A stretch of DNA of 42,999 bases. Source: Streptomyces albidus (ex Kaewkla and Franco 2022). GTDB lineage: Bacteria > Actinomycetota > Actinomycetes > Streptomycetales > Streptomycetaceae. Where the stretch lies: contig NZ_JACBXA010000026.1 of assembly GCF_013870515.1 (NCBI RefSeq), positions 1 through 42,999 of the forward strand, given 5' to 3'. The translations under genes were made by a program, and so were the position numbers. Position 1 is the stretch's first letter; each line of letters starts with the position of its first letter. Positions 1-8,690 of this stretch are shown in pieces. The notes beneath the pieces were generated by a model that saw nothing but the letters and a program-made list of their open reading frames with translations, did not search any database and was not told the DNA's origin.

Positions 1-843
1 GAGGCGCCGGCCGCCGGTTCGGCCGAGGGGCCGGAGCCGCTGGACGGTCCGAACAGTCCCGTCGAGGTGAGCGACGGGCGAGGTGTGCCCGTACCTCCAC
101 GGGCCGTGGACGCCGAACTCCCGCCCGAGCCGCTGGACAACCCGCGCCGGCTGCTCGTGTGGCCCGAACCGGACCCCGCGACGCGGCAGGCGCTCTCGGG
201 GCGTGGATACCGGCCCGTCATCGTGCATTCGCGCGAGGAGGTCGACGCTCAGATCGGGGCCTACCCCGCCGCGCTCTTCGTGGACCCGCTCACCGGGCCG
301 ATCACCAGGACCGCGCTGCAGTCGCTGCGTACGGCGGCGGTCGCGGCCGAGGTTCCGGTGCTGGTGACCTCCGGGCTCGGGCAGGCGACCCGCGAGGCGG
401 CCTACGGCGCCGATCCCGCCGTGCTCCTCAAGGCCCTCGCGCCGCGCGACAGCGAGCAGCACCCGCCGCGGGTGCTGCTGATCGAAGAGCGCCCCCCGAT
501 CGCGGGTGCTCTCGCGGCGTCGCTGGAACGGCGCGGCATCCAGGTCGCGCACGCCCCGAACGATGCGGAAGCGGTGAACGTCGCTGCGCAGGTGCGGCCC
601 AACCTGGTCGTGATGGACCTGATGCAGGTACGCAGCCGGCGGGCCGGAATCATCGACTGGCTGCGGGTGAACCGGCTGCTCAGCCGCACCCCGTTCGTCG
701 TCTACACCTCCTCCGACATGAATCCGGCCGAGCTGCCCCGCCTGACGACCGGCGAGACGGTCCTCTTCCTGGCGGAGCGCTCGACGAACGACGAGGTGCA
801 GCAGCGCATCGTCGACACGCTGACCAAGATCGGCGCCAACTGA
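1..843 (+). CDS. C-terminal part of a receiver-domain protein (5' end outside window)
   Basis: The frame is open from base 1, so the gene begins upstream. A GTG at 67 is possible, but the Pro/Glu-rich linker (EPLD occurs on both sides of it) reads as continuous. Two receiver-like folds follow: a first one starting RRLLVWPEPDP, and a second starting RVLLIEERPP with a central VVMDLM that supplies a phospho-acceptor-like Asp. The second domain has Glu-Glu where the acidic Asp pair is usual, and FLAER where the conserved Lys should be, so its phosphorylation is doubtful. Such tails often end large hybrid histidine kinases in Streptomyces; that is inference, since the kinase part is not in view. 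The next gene is convergent. Confidence 0.75.
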   Translation, partial: EAPAAGSAEGPEPLDGPNSPVEVSDGRGVPVPPRAVDAELPPEPLDNPRRLLVWPEPDPATRQALSGRGYRPVIVHSREEVDAQIGAYPAALFVDPLTGPITRTALQSLRTAAVAAEVPVLVTSGLGQATREAAYGADPAVLLKALAPRDSEQHPPRVLLIEERPPIAGALAASLERRGIQVAHAPNDAEAVNVAAQVRPNLVVMDLMQVRSRRAGIIDWLRVNRLLSRTPFVVYTSSDMNPAELPRLTTGETVLFLAERSTNDEVQQRIVDTLTKIGAN

Positions 844-1029
844 CCGCGCCCCGCCTGGACTTCGGTCTCCGCGCGTTGATCACGACGTGGGGCGGCATAC
901 GGGGGCGTGCGGCTCGGGGCGATCGACGCTCTGACGCTGCGCTCCCTGAGCCCCCTCGGCCGAGCGTGACGAGGCCGGGGGCGCAGCGGATCGTCTCCGC
1001 GGCACCCCGGCCGTCCTGCCCTCGGACCG

Positions 1030-2682
1030 TCAGAGCTGTGTGACGTCCAGCTTTCCTTCCGCGTACTGCCCGCGGAGCACCTTCTTGTCGAACTTCCCCA
1101 CGCTCGTCTTGGGCACCGCGGGCACGACCGCCCAGCGCTCCGGAAGCTGCCAGCGGGGGATGCGCTCGGCGAGGAAGGCGCGCAGCTCCTCGTAGCCGAC
1201 GTCCCCGGCATCCTCCTTGAGGACGACGGTGGCCAGCGGCCGTTCGCCCCACTTCTCGTCGGGGACGGCCACCACCGCCGCCTCGGCGACGGCCTCGTGC
1301 GCCATGAGCGCGTTCTCCAGCTCGACGGAGGAGATCCACTCACCGCCGGACTTGATGACGTCCTTGGCACGGTCGGTCAGCGTCAGATAGCCGTTCGGGG
1401 TGATCACGCCGACGTCGCCCGTACGGAGCCAGCCGTCGGGGCTGAACTTGTCCTCGGGACGCAGGGGTTCACCCGTGGCGCCGCCGTAGTAGGCGGAGGC
1501 GATCCACGGTCCGCGCACCTCCAGCTCACCGGGCGAAACGCCGTCCCACGGTGCGAAGGTGCCGTCTGGCGCCGCCAGCCGCGCCTCCACCGATGCGGGG
1601 AAGCGGCCCTGGCTGACGCGGTACGGCCACTCGTCCTCCGCGCTGAGCCCGGCCGGCGGGTGGGCGAAGCTGCCCAGTGGCGAGGTCTCGGTCATGCCCC
1701 ACGCGTGGCAGACGCGCACGCCGTGGTCCTCCTCGAAGGAGCGCATCATCGCGGGCGGGCAGGCGGAGCCGCCGATGGTGACGAGGGCCAGGGAGGATAT
1801 GTCGCGTCGCTTGTCCTCCAGCTCGGCCAGCAGGCCCTGCCAGATGGTGGGGACGGCCGCCGCGTGCGTGGGCCGTTCGGAGTCGATCATGTCGGCCAGC
1901 GGGCCCGGCTGCAGGAAGCGGTCGGGCATCAGCATGTTCACGCCGGTCATGAAGGTCGCGTGGGGGAGGCCCCAGGCGTTGACGTGGAACATGGGCACGA
2001 CGGGCAGCGTGGTGTCGCGGTCCGTGAGGCCCATCGACTGCGTCATGTTGACCTGCATGCTGTGCAGGTACATCGAGCGGTGCGAGTAGACGACGCCCTT
2101 GGGGTCGCCCGTGGTGCCGGAGGTGTAGCACATGGCCGCGGCCTGGCGTTCGTCCAGCTCGGGCCAGTCGAACTCGTCGGACCGCCCCTCCAGCAGCGAC
2201 TCGTATTCGTGCACGGCCGGGCGGCAGCCCTCCAGCACGGAGGCGTCGCCGGAGCCGACGACGACCACGTGCTCGACGGACTCCAGGCGCGGCAGCAGAG
2301 GAGCCAGCAGCGGCAGCAGCGACCCGTTGACCAGGATGACCTTGTCCGCGGCGTGGTTGATGATCCACACCAGCTGGTCGGTCGGCAGCCGGAGGTTGAG
2401 CGTGTGCAGGATCGCGCCCATGGAGGGGACGGCGAAGTAGGCCTCGACGTGCTCCGCGTTGTTCCACATCAGGGTGGCGACACGGTCGTCCCGTACGACG
2501 CCGAGGTCCTCGGTCAGCGCGTGCGCGAGCCGGGCCGCGCGGGCACCGGTCTCCCCGAAGCTCTGACGCCGCGGCTCACCCTCACCTGTCCAGGTGGAGA
2601 TCTGTGACTCGGCGTGGACGGTGGAACCGTGACGCAGGATGCGCGAAACGAGCAGAGGTACGTCCTGCATGGTGCTCAGCAT
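1030..2682 (-). CDS. Long/medium-chain fatty acid-CoA ligase (AMP-binding, FadD-like)
   Basis: A 550-residue ANL-superfamily adenylate-forming enzyme of normal length. It is expected to activate a fatty acid with ATP and load it onto CoA in the cytoplasm. The phosphate loop [11 protein letters not shown] lies at about residues 186-196, the aromatic motif WGMTETSP near 330, the TGD motif (WLRTGDVG) near 420, and the C-terminal lysine region [10 protein letters not shown] near the end. The chosen ATG has a GGGAGG ribosome binding site about 8 nt upstream; an in-frame ATG four codons later is less well placed. It lies 100 bp downstream of the sigma-factor gene on the same strand, but that gap holds its own promoter-like and operator-like sequence. 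Chain-length preference cannot be read from sequence. Confidence 0.92.
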   Translation of the reverse strand: MLSTMQDVPLLVSRILRHGSTVHAESQISTWTGEGEPRRQSFGETGARAARLAHALTEDLGVVRDDRVATLMWNNAEHVEAYFAVPSMGAILHTLNLRLPTDQLVWIINHAADKVILVNGSLLPLLAPLLPRLESVEHVVVVGSGDASVLEGCRPAVHEYESLLEGRSDEFDWPELDERQAAAMCYTSGTTGDPKGVVYSHRSMYLHSMQVNMTQSMGLTDRDTTLPVVPMFHVNAWGLPHATFMTGVNMLMPDRFLQPGPLADMIDSERPTHAAAVPTIWQGLLAELEDKRRDISSLALVTIGGSACPPAMMRSFEEDHGVRVCHAWGMTETSPLGSFAHPPAGLSAEDEWPYRVSQGRFPASVEARLAAPDGTFAPWDGVSPGELEVRGPWIASAYYGGATGEPLRPEDKFSPDGWLRTGDVGVITPNGYLTLTDRAKDVIKSGGEWISSVELENALMAHEAVAEAAVVAVPDEKWGERPLATVVLKEDAGDVGYEELRAFLAERIPRWQLPERWAVVPAVPKTSVGKFDKKVLRGQYAEGKLDVTQL

Positions 2683-2731
2683 CGGGGGAGCCTCCCGGGG
2701 GGCCGGTTACGCATGGGTAATCGTGGCGCTG

Positions 2732-2761
2732 ATTGTGCGTGCGTACCGACCGGTATGTCAC
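2732..2761 (-). promoter_or_regulatory. Promoter with palindromic operator upstream of the acyl-CoA ligase
   Basis: On the minus strand a GTGACA -35-like box (2761-2756) and a CACAAT -10-like box (2737-2732) are 18 nt apart. The spacer holds the perfect 12-bp palindrome TACCGACCGGTA (2744-2755). ACCGNNCGGT-type palindromes are typical TetR/AcrR-family targets, often at acyl-CoA metabolism genes. No such regulator is encoded in this window, so repression in trans is inference. Confidence 0.55.
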
Positions 2762-2782
2762 TACCCCGTCCATGATTCGGGC

Positions 2783-3376
2783 TCAGGCGACCGCCAGCTC
2801 TTCTCCGGGCTCGGGTGCCTCGGGCTCCCCCTGGACGTCCGTCGCCAGCTGCGGATCCTCGCGGAGCTTCACCAGCGCACGTGAGACGGCGCTCTTGACG
2901 GTGCCGACGGAGACCCCGAGCACGGCGGCGGTCTGCACCTCGCTCAGGTCCTCGTAGTAGCGCAGGACCACCATGGCGCGCTGCCGCGCGGGCAGCTTGA
3001 GGACGGCCTGCCACATCGCGTCGCGGACCGCCTGGGCCTCGGCGGCGTCGGGACCCGGGAGAGGTTCCGGCTCGGGAAGCTCGTCGCAGGCGAACTCGTC
3101 GACCCTGCGCTTGCGCCACTGCGAGGTGCGCGTGTTCAGCAGGGCCTTGCGCACGTACCCGTCCAGAGCACGGTGGTCCTCGATGCGCTCCCAGGCCAGA
3201 TAGGTCTTGGTGAGCGCGGTCTGGAGCAGGTCCTCCGCGTCGCACGGGTTGGCGGTGAGCGAGCGGGCGGTGCGCAGGAGCACCGGGCCGCGCGCCTGCA
3301 CGTACGACGTGAACGTCAGTCGCGTCCCGGTCGAAGAGGCGGTCCGGGAAGGCCGGACGATCCCAGGCGTGGTCAT
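2783..3376 (-). CDS. ECF RNA polymerase sigma factor, SigE-like family of Streptomyces
   Basis: A 197-residue sigma-70 family protein with region 2 (FTSYVQARGPVLLRTARSL through DAEDLLQTALTKTYLAWERI, about 22-67) and region 4 (LPARQRAMVVLRYYEDLSE through VGTVKSAVSRAL, about 128-175). The intact region 4 helix-turn-helix and the lack of region 1 and 3 place it among ECF factors, where it would direct RNA polymerase to a small regulon. The C-terminal tail is acidic (EPEAPEPGEE). No anti-sigma gene is adjacent: the ligase lies downstream and a secreted DUF1906 protein upstream. Its signal and targets are unknown. Confidence 0.9.
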   Translation of the reverse strand: MTTPGIVRPSRTASSTGTRLTFTSYVQARGPVLLRTARSLTANPCDAEDLLQTALTKTYLAWERIEDHRALDGYVRKALLNTRTSQWRKRRVDEFACDELPEPEPLPGPDAAEAQAVRDAMWQAVLKLPARQRAMVVLRYYEDLSEVQTAAVLGVSVGTVKSAVSRALVKLREDPQLATDVQGEPEAPEPGEELAVA

Positions 3377-3575
3377 GGCTCAACGCTAGAAGCGGAGGCC
3401 GCCGTGCGGATCGCCCGAAGGTCGCGAAGGCACCTCCGCCTCTGGGCGGAGAGGTGGTGGTGGCTGCACCTCCGTAGGGTGGAGGAGGTACGCCGCAGGG
3501 ATCAGGGTGACTCAGGGACGCGCACCGGGGTCCGCGCCCTGAGCCCCTTCGAGACCACCGACCGTACCCGCTCGG

Positions 3576-4535
3576 TCACTTGACGACGGCGACGGGCGCG
3601 TCCATCACGTTGCGGTCGATGTGCAGACTGTGGCCGCCGTACGTCCGCACCACATCTCCGTCGTACTGGTGGATGCGCCGGTGCGGCTGCCAGGCCCGCT
3701 CGTCCAGGAACTTCTCCCCCTTCACCGAGCCGGGGACCCTCCATCTGGCGAACCACAGCATCTGCGGAAGGTAGGTCCTGCCTGCCTTCCGCGCGCCTTC
3801 CATGTGCCGGATGCCGGAGTCGGCGCTGCTGTAGAAGCCGGGCACGTACTTCTGCTCCAGCACGGCGCGGTTCCAGCCCTGGATGAAGCGCAGGGTGGTG
3901 ACCGCGCACGTGGTCGAGTTGTTGTCGTACGCCTCCATGTCCAGGTAGATCGCGCTGTGGGTCGACATACCCAGCTTCTTCGCCTGGCGTACGGCGTCAC
4001 GGCCCTCTTGTGCGCCCCTCAGTGCGGGCTGGTGATGGCTCATGACGTGCCCGCGCTTGTTGCTCGCCTTGACGCAGGGCGACTGGGATCCGACGTAGAC
4101 CGGCAGCAGCTTCCAGCCCATGGCGTCGGCCGCCCGCACCCACGCGCTGTCGAGGTGGGCCTGATTCGGGCAGGCGCGGGCGCGCCCGCCGATGTAGACG
4201 CCTGCCGCTCCGAACGGGGAGCTCTTTCGCCAGGCGCGCATCACGGACGTCGACGGTGCGCGGCACGTGTCGAAGGCCTGGCCCTTGAAGGTCTTCGCAC
4301 CGAGCTTGCGGGGATCACCGCTGACGAGTCCCGGGTCGGACCACGAACGTGGCTTCCACCACTTGTACTTCTTCGTGTGCTTCTTCGGCTCCTGCAGGGA
4401 CTTCCGTGCGGACTCCTGAGCCGGGGCGCTCTCTGCGCCGGCGGCCGAGGCCGGGAGGGCGGCGGCTCCGGTGAGGGAGGCGAACACCAGGAAGGGAATG
4501 ACCGTTTTTCGAATGATGTGATTTTTATTCCACAT
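3576..4535 (-). CDS. Secreted DUF1906 (Rv2525c-like, glycoside-hydrolase-like) protein
   Basis: A 319-residue protein with a Sec signal peptide (hydrophobic core TVIPFLVFASLTGAAAL, cleavage near 32), a Lys-rich linker, then a domain starting AFDTCRAPS at about 87. That domain contains YLDME (197-201) and GFYSSADSG, the pattern of the DUF1906 TIM-barrel family related to GH25-type hydrolases. A cell-wall-linked hydrolase role is inferred from that family, whose biochemistry is poorly known. The ATG is preceded only by CTCACCCC, a weak ribosome binding site. The N-terminal codons are unusually AT-rich for this genome. It lies downstream of the XRE gene on the same strand, 151 bp away. Confidence 0.8.
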   Translation of the reverse strand: MWNKNHIIRKTVIPFLVFASLTGAAALPASAAGAESAPAQESARKSLQEPKKHTKKYKWWKPRSWSDPGLVSGDPRKLGAKTFKGQAFDTCRAPSTSVMRAWRKSSPFGAAGVYIGGRARACPNQAHLDSAWVRAADAMGWKLLPVYVGSQSPCVKASNKRGHVMSHHQPALRGAQEGRDAVRQAKKLGMSTHSAIYLDMEAYDNNSTTCAVTTLRFIQGWNRAVLEQKYVPGFYSSADSGIRHMEGARKAGRTYLPQMLWFARWRVPGSVKGEKFLDERAWQPHRRIHQYDGDVVRTYGGHSLHIDRNVMDAPVAVVK

Positions 4536-4686
4536 GGGGTGAGTGAACGGCCCGTCGGCTGCGCCACCGGTCAGGCTCGCCCGCTCCCGGCCCGGTTTCG
4601 CTCATCTGGTCCGCCCGTGTGGCGGGCGGGGCATGTGCGTGCTCGGCGGGTCCAGACGTACGGGCGCGCAGCCGCCCAACCCCCGC

Positions 4687-5556
4687 TCAGCTGGCGGGCG
4701 ATGAGGAACGGGGCGGCCGGCGGGGAGTGTTGCCGCCCTCGGTCCGCACATCGTTCCGACCGGCCTGCTTCACGCACCTGCGGCCGACCGGCTTGAGCTT
4801 GGCCTGGTCGACGTAGCCCCTGACCCCGGCGTCCACGACATGGCCGTAGTCGCGGAAGCGGTAGGGACTCGCAGCGGGTGCCTTGTCCAGGCTGAAGAGG
4901 TCGTCCTTGCGGACGTCCCCGATGTCGTTCCGGTCGCCGTCGAGGATGTCGCCGTCGGCGATGACCCGGTAGACGCGGGTCGTGGTGCAGCTGGGGCCGG
5001 TGGCGGGTGAAGAGCTCGCGGCCAGGGGTGAACGGCCGTCCCCGTCAGGGCCGTCGAGCGCCGTGGCGATCCCGACTCCGGCCGCGGCCAGCAACGCGAC
5101 CGCAGCCGCCGAGAGCGCGAGCAGCCTCCGGGGGTTCGCCGTGCCTGTCAGCGACGCCGTCCACCGTCTCGGGCCTGCCGGTGCGGGGCTCTCGACCCGC
5201 TGCGCCCCGCCTTCCCCGCCGACGTCCCTGCCCCGGTCGCCGTCGCCGCCCGCGATGTCGCCGCGCTCCGCCGCTTCGGCGGCCTTCTCCCGCAGCCTGC
5301 CGAGGCGTTGCCGCTCCCTGGGCGCGAGGCCGACGATCCCGCAGAAGTCGTCGAAGGCAGGGGCGGGGATGACCTCCTGGCCGTTCAGATAGCGGGAGAC
5401 GGGCGACTTCGTCAGGTGGAGTGCCGCCGCGAGTTCTCGCTGGTTCAGCTCCGTCCTGTCCCAGTAGATCCCGCGCAGCTGCTCGGTGAAGATCCTCACC
5501 GGCTCGGGCAGTTGCGGTGACAGCGGCCTGAGCGGGCGCCTGCCTGACTCGGACAC
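4687..5556 (-). CDS. XRE-family HTH protein with a transmembrane anchor
   Basis: A 289-residue protein. An N-terminal XRE helix-turn-helix (about 36-60, NQRELAAALHLTKSPVSRYL) is followed by an Arg/Glu-rich coiled stretch, a Gly/Asp linker, one transmembrane helix (about 145-166, RLLALSAAAVALLAAAGVGIA) and an exported domain with two Cys (SCTTTRVYRV, RRCVKQAG). The exported part, with RVYRV and VRGYVDQAKLKPV, resembles small SH3-like folds, but this is a weak match. Membrane-tethered XRE proteins of this shape are common in Streptomyces and could pass an extracellular signal to DNA. It is divergent from the secreted Cys-rich gene at 5852; a shared control region is inferred. Confidence 0.78.
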   Translation of the reverse strand: MSESGRRPLRPLSPQLPEPVRIFTEQLRGIYWDRTELNQRELAAALHLTKSPVSRYLNGQEVIPAPAFDDFCGIVGLAPRERQRLGRLREKAAEAAERGDIAGGDGDRGRDVGGEGGAQRVESPAPAGPRRWTASLTGTANPRRLLALSAAAVALLAAAGVGIATALDGPDGDGRSPLAASSSPATGPSCTTTRVYRVIADGDILDGDRNDIGDVRKDDLFSLDKAPAASPYRFRDYGHVVDAGVRGYVDQAKLKPVGRRCVKQAGRNDVRTEGGNTPRRPPRSSSPAS

Positions 5557-5851
5557 GTCCCTGCCTCCCTCATCCCAGTCCCTTTGCGCCGGTCAGCGAC
5601 TTGCGCGGGTTCCCGGTCTCCCTCACCGCGCGGATCCTGTGGCGATGCGGCGGGCCCGGCCGAAGAATCAACTCAGCCCGCAGCACCGGCACTTCAGCGG
5701 ATCAGCGCACGGCCTGAGCGGCCGGAACGCCCGCATGTTCTCACGCGGCGCCCCGCCCAGGAGCCCGAACCGTGCGCGTACGCCGTGCCGGCCTGCGAAC
5801 CCCCCACCACGGGCGCGCCCTCCGGCGGCCCGCCCCTTCCGGAAAGAGGTC

Positions 5852-6547
5852 ATGACCGTGCAGAGGAAACTCCCGCTCGCCTTCGCGGGCGCCGTGCTCA
5901 CGACGATCGTCGCGGCGCTGACGATGCTGCCCGGCTCCGCCGAGGCCGCCGTGAACCGCTTCGAGATCAAGGCCAACTCCCCCAAGCCCGAGGTGTGCAA
6001 CAACCACGGCACCGTCCCGGCCGGCACGTGGCTGCAGAACAAGCCGTGCGGCTACTTCATCGGCACGGCCATGAGCGGTTCCGCGTTCGACGTGCACGAG
6101 ACCACGGCGAACGACTACCACTACGGACACAACTACGGCGGCAACAACGTCTGCGCGTGGATCCCGCCCGCCGCGCTCAGCTCCTCCCCCTCCGGTACGG
6201 CGGAGGAGTCGTGCAGCGCCGCCACGAAGGAGCGGATCAGCCACCGCCGTTCCTTCGGCGGCGACTTCAACGCCGGAGCGCACGACGAGACCGACGGCAG
6301 CCCCATCTCGGTGGACCCCGCCTGCGGCGGCGGGGCCTTCCTCAACTACTTCAACTCCAGCGACTACAACGACGGATCCCTGCGCGACCCGGCCGGAGCG
6401 CCCTCGGCGGAGGTGCAGTACAGGTTCACGACCAAGGGCTCCAACCCGGCCATGGTGGTGCGGGACGCCAATCTGGGCTGGGTGTTCATGGACCGCGACT
6501 GCGTCACCGACTGGCGTGGCGTCTCCTTCAGCAACGAGGACGACTGA
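5852..6547 (+). CDS. Secreted cysteine-rich protein of unknown function
   Basis: A 231-residue protein starting at an ATG with GGAAAGAGG just upstream; the longer open frame before it is not protein-like. A Sec signal peptide (residues 1-32, LPLAFAGAVLTTIVAALTMLPGSAEA) precedes a mature part with six Cys, consistent with disulfides after export. Segments such as PAGTWLQNKPCGYFIGTAMSG and MVVRDANLGWVFMDRDCV resemble bacterial SH3-like repeats, but this is not secure. No catalytic motif was recognised. The neighbour is the divergent membrane-anchored XRE gene, which may regulate it. Confidence 0.8.
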   Translation: MTVQRKLPLAFAGAVLTTIVAALTMLPGSAEAAVNRFEIKANSPKPEVCNNHGTVPAGTWLQNKPCGYFIGTAMSGSAFDVHETTANDYHYGHNYGGNNVCAWIPPAALSSSPSGTAEESCSAATKERISHRRSFGGDFNAGAHDETDGSPISVDPACGGGAFLNYFNSSDYNDGSLRDPAGAPSAEVQYRFTTKGSNPAMVVRDANLGWVFMDRDCVTDWRGVSFSNEDD

Positions 6548-6574
6548 TGCCGCGGGCGCGCTGACCAGGACACG

Positions 6575-6606
6575 GCAGGGGCGCCGGTCGGAACCGGCGC
6601 CCCTGC
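6575..6606. terminator. Bidirectional hairpin terminator
   Basis: A 14-bp perfect stem (GCAGGGGCGCCGGT paired with ACCGGCGCCCCTGC) with loop CGGA lies between two converging genes. There is no long T-run, as is usual in Streptomyces. Confidence 0.8.
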
Positions 6607-6638
6607 TGTCTGCTGCTTCAACCCACCCTGGCAGGGCT

Positions 6639-7568
6639 CTACTTGACCGCCCCCGCCGTGAGGCCGGCCACGATGCGGCGCTGGAAGAAGAGCACCAGGA
6701 TCACCAGCGGAATGGTCACCAGCACACCCGCCGCCATCTGGCTGCCGTGCGGCTGGACGAACTCCGTGGCACCGGTGAACTTCGAGACGGCGACCGGAGC
6801 AGTCATCATGGACTGCTTGTTGGTCATCGACACGGCGATCAGGAACTCGTTCCAGGCCATCACGAAGGTGAGGATCGCGGTGGTGAAGACGCCGGGTGCC
6901 GCGAGCGGAAGAATCACCTTGCGGAACGCCTGGCCGCGCGAACAGCCGTCGACCCTGGCCGACTCCTCCAACTCCAGGGGCATCTGACGGAAGAACGCCG
7001 TCAGGTTCCATACGGCGAGCGGAAGCGCGAAGGACATGCTCGGCACGACCAGCGCCTGGTAGGTGTTGATCCAGCCGAAGCCGACGAACAGCTTCAGCAG
7101 CGGAATCGCGATCGCGACCACAGGGAACATCGAGGTGGCGATGATGCCGGTGAGCACCAGCCGCTTGAAGCGGAAGTCGAGGCGGGCCAGCGCGTAGGCG
7201 GTGGCGATACCGACGATCAGCGCCAGCACCGTGGTCGAACCCGCGACGACGAGGCTGTTGACCAGCGAGCGTACGAAACCCTGCGAAGGGTCCAGCACGC
7301 CGCGGTAGTTGGACAGCGACATCGGGGACGGCCACAGAGAGGTGGCGAAGACGTCGTCGGAACGCCGCAGGCTGCCGACGAGCATCCAGTAGAAGGGTGC
7401 GAGGCACCAGGCGGCCACGGCGATGACGCCCGCGTACTTGAACCCGGTGGCCCAGGGGTTGCCCGCCGGGCGTGGCCGTGCGCCCGTGCCGGGGGCCGGT
7501 GCCGGAGAGGCCGGGGCCGACGGTGAGGCGGGTGCCTCGCTGGTCGCTGTGGGGGTGGTGCCGGTCAT
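6639..7568 (-). CDS. Carbohydrate ABC transporter permease (MalG-type)
   Basis: A 309-residue inner-membrane permease with a Pro/Ala-rich N-terminal tail, six predicted membrane spans, and the EAA loop that contacts the ATPase (ELEESARVDGCSRGQAFRKVILPLAAPG). The ATG at 7568 overlaps the TGA of the upstream permease (ATGA) and is preceded by AAGGAGG, so the two are translationally coupled. The longer open frame upstream of this ATG is a shadow of the neighbour. It is the last gene of a binding protein/permease/permease operon. No ATPase gene is present, so a shared MsiK-type ATPase elsewhere is likely, as is usual in Streptomyces. Confidence 0.93.
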   Translation of the reverse strand: MTGTTPTATSEAPASPSAPASPAPAPGTGARPRPAGNPWATGFKYAGVIAVAAWCLAPFYWMLVGSLRRSDDVFATSLWPSPMSLSNYRGVLDPSQGFVRSLVNSLVVAGSTTVLALIVGIATAYALARLDFRFKRLVLTGIIATSMFPVVAIAIPLLKLFVGFGWINTYQALVVPSMSFALPLAVWNLTAFFRQMPLELEESARVDGCSRGQAFRKVILPLAAPGVFTTAILTFVMAWNEFLIAVSMTNKQSMMTAPVAVSKFTGATEFVQPHGSQMAAGVLVTIPLVILVLFFQRRIVAGLTAGAVK

Positions 7569-8584
7569 GCCGTTGCCTCCTTCTGCTGGCCGCGGCCGTT
7601 GCCGGGCATCAGACTCAGGCGCTTGCGAGCGCCCGGCTTCCCGTTGCCGCTCTGCCGGTCGCCGAGCAGATCGGCGCCGAGCAGCTTGATGAAAGCGAAC
7701 GCGATGAGGAAGACGTAGAGGAAGAGCACCACCGCGTACGCCGAGGCGGGCCCGAACCGCACGTTGGCCGCCTCGTCCTGGGCGAGCATGGAGAGGGTCT
7801 CCACCGACTCCTTGCCCGGGCCGATGAGGATGTAGGGCAGGTCGAACATCCGCAACGCGTCCAGCAGGCGGAAGAGGACCGCGACCAGCAGTGCGGGCTT
7901 GACCAGCGGGAGCGTGATGCTCCAGAGCCTGCGCACCGGGCCGGCGCCGTCGACCCGCGCCGCCTCGTACACCTCCTCGGAGATGATCTGGAGCCCGGCG
8001 AGCGTCAGCAGCCCCACGAACGGCGCCGTCTTCCACACCTCGGCGATGATGACCGCCACCTGGGCCTGGAAGCCCTCGGTCGTCCACAACACCTCGGTGT
8101 TGATGATGGTGTTGGCGATGCCTTCGGTGTCGAAGATCCAGCGCCACAGCAGTGCGGAGATCGCCGTGGGGATCGCCCAGGGCACCAGGATGCTGGCCCG
8201 TACCCAGGCACGGCCACGCAGCGCCTGGTGCATGATCAGCGCCATGCCCAGCCCGATGATGGTCTCCAGGGCGACCGAGGTGAGGGTCAGGAACGAGGTG
8301 TTCCAGAAGGCGTTCCAGAAGCGGTCACCGGCCGCGGAGAAGATCGACGTGAAGTTGTCCAGACCGGCGAAGGAGTCGCCGTCCTCGACGAAGCCCGTCT
8401 TGGGGTCGATCCCCGGGGCGGTGAAGAGCGAGGTGTAGAGGGCCGACAGCACCGGGTACGCGATGACGAGGCCGAGCACCAGCAGTGTCGGTGAGACCAA
8501 CAGAGCGGCCATGCGCCCCTCGCCGTACGAGGCTGTTCGCCCGGTGCGCCCGGGACTGCGGCGCTTTGGAGATATCAGCGACAT
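7565..8584 (-). CDS. Carbohydrate ABC transporter permease (MalF-type)
   Basis: A 339-residue permease with six membrane spans and the EAA-type loop EEVYEAARVDGAGPVRRLWSITLPL. The basic N-terminus (PKRRSPGRTGRT) fits a cytoplasmic start. It should pair with the downstream MalG-type permease to form the membrane channel for the sugar delivered by the binding protein encoded 106 bp upstream. AAAGGAA serves as a rather distant ribosome binding site. The C-terminal tail is basic and Gln-rich (KRLSLMPGNGRGQQKE). Confidence 0.93.
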   Translation of the reverse strand: MSLISPKRRSPGRTGRTASYGEGRMAALLVSPTLLVLGLVIAYPVLSALYTSLFTAPGIDPKTGFVEDGDSFAGLDNFTSIFSAAGDRFWNAFWNTSFLTLTSVALETIIGLGMALIMHQALRGRAWVRASILVPWAIPTAISALLWRWIFDTEGIANTIINTEVLWTTEGFQAQVAVIIAEVWKTAPFVGLLTLAGLQIISEEVYEAARVDGAGPVRRLWSITLPLVKPALLVAVLFRLLDALRMFDLPYILIGPGKESVETLSMLAQDEAANVRFGPASAYAVVLFLYVFLIAFAFIKLLGADLLGDRQSGNGKPGARKRLSLMPGNGRGQQKEATA

Positions 8585-8690
8585 GGGTTGTCTGTTCCTT
8601 TCTCGGCCGGCGGCTCTCCCGCGCGGGCGACCAGCGGAAGTCCGCTGAGGGGCAGGTCTCGTGTCCCGGTGCAGGTCGGGTGCGAGTGGA

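Noticed and set aside
159..1043. Long open frames antisense to or overlapping recognised genes throughout the window, several over 300 codons (for example 159-1043, 1297-2607, 8661-10181, 22357-23547).
   Set aside because: They are rich in Arg, Gly, Pro, Ala and His, lack motifs and ribosome binding sites, and run across genes with clear families; this is the usual third-position GC effect.
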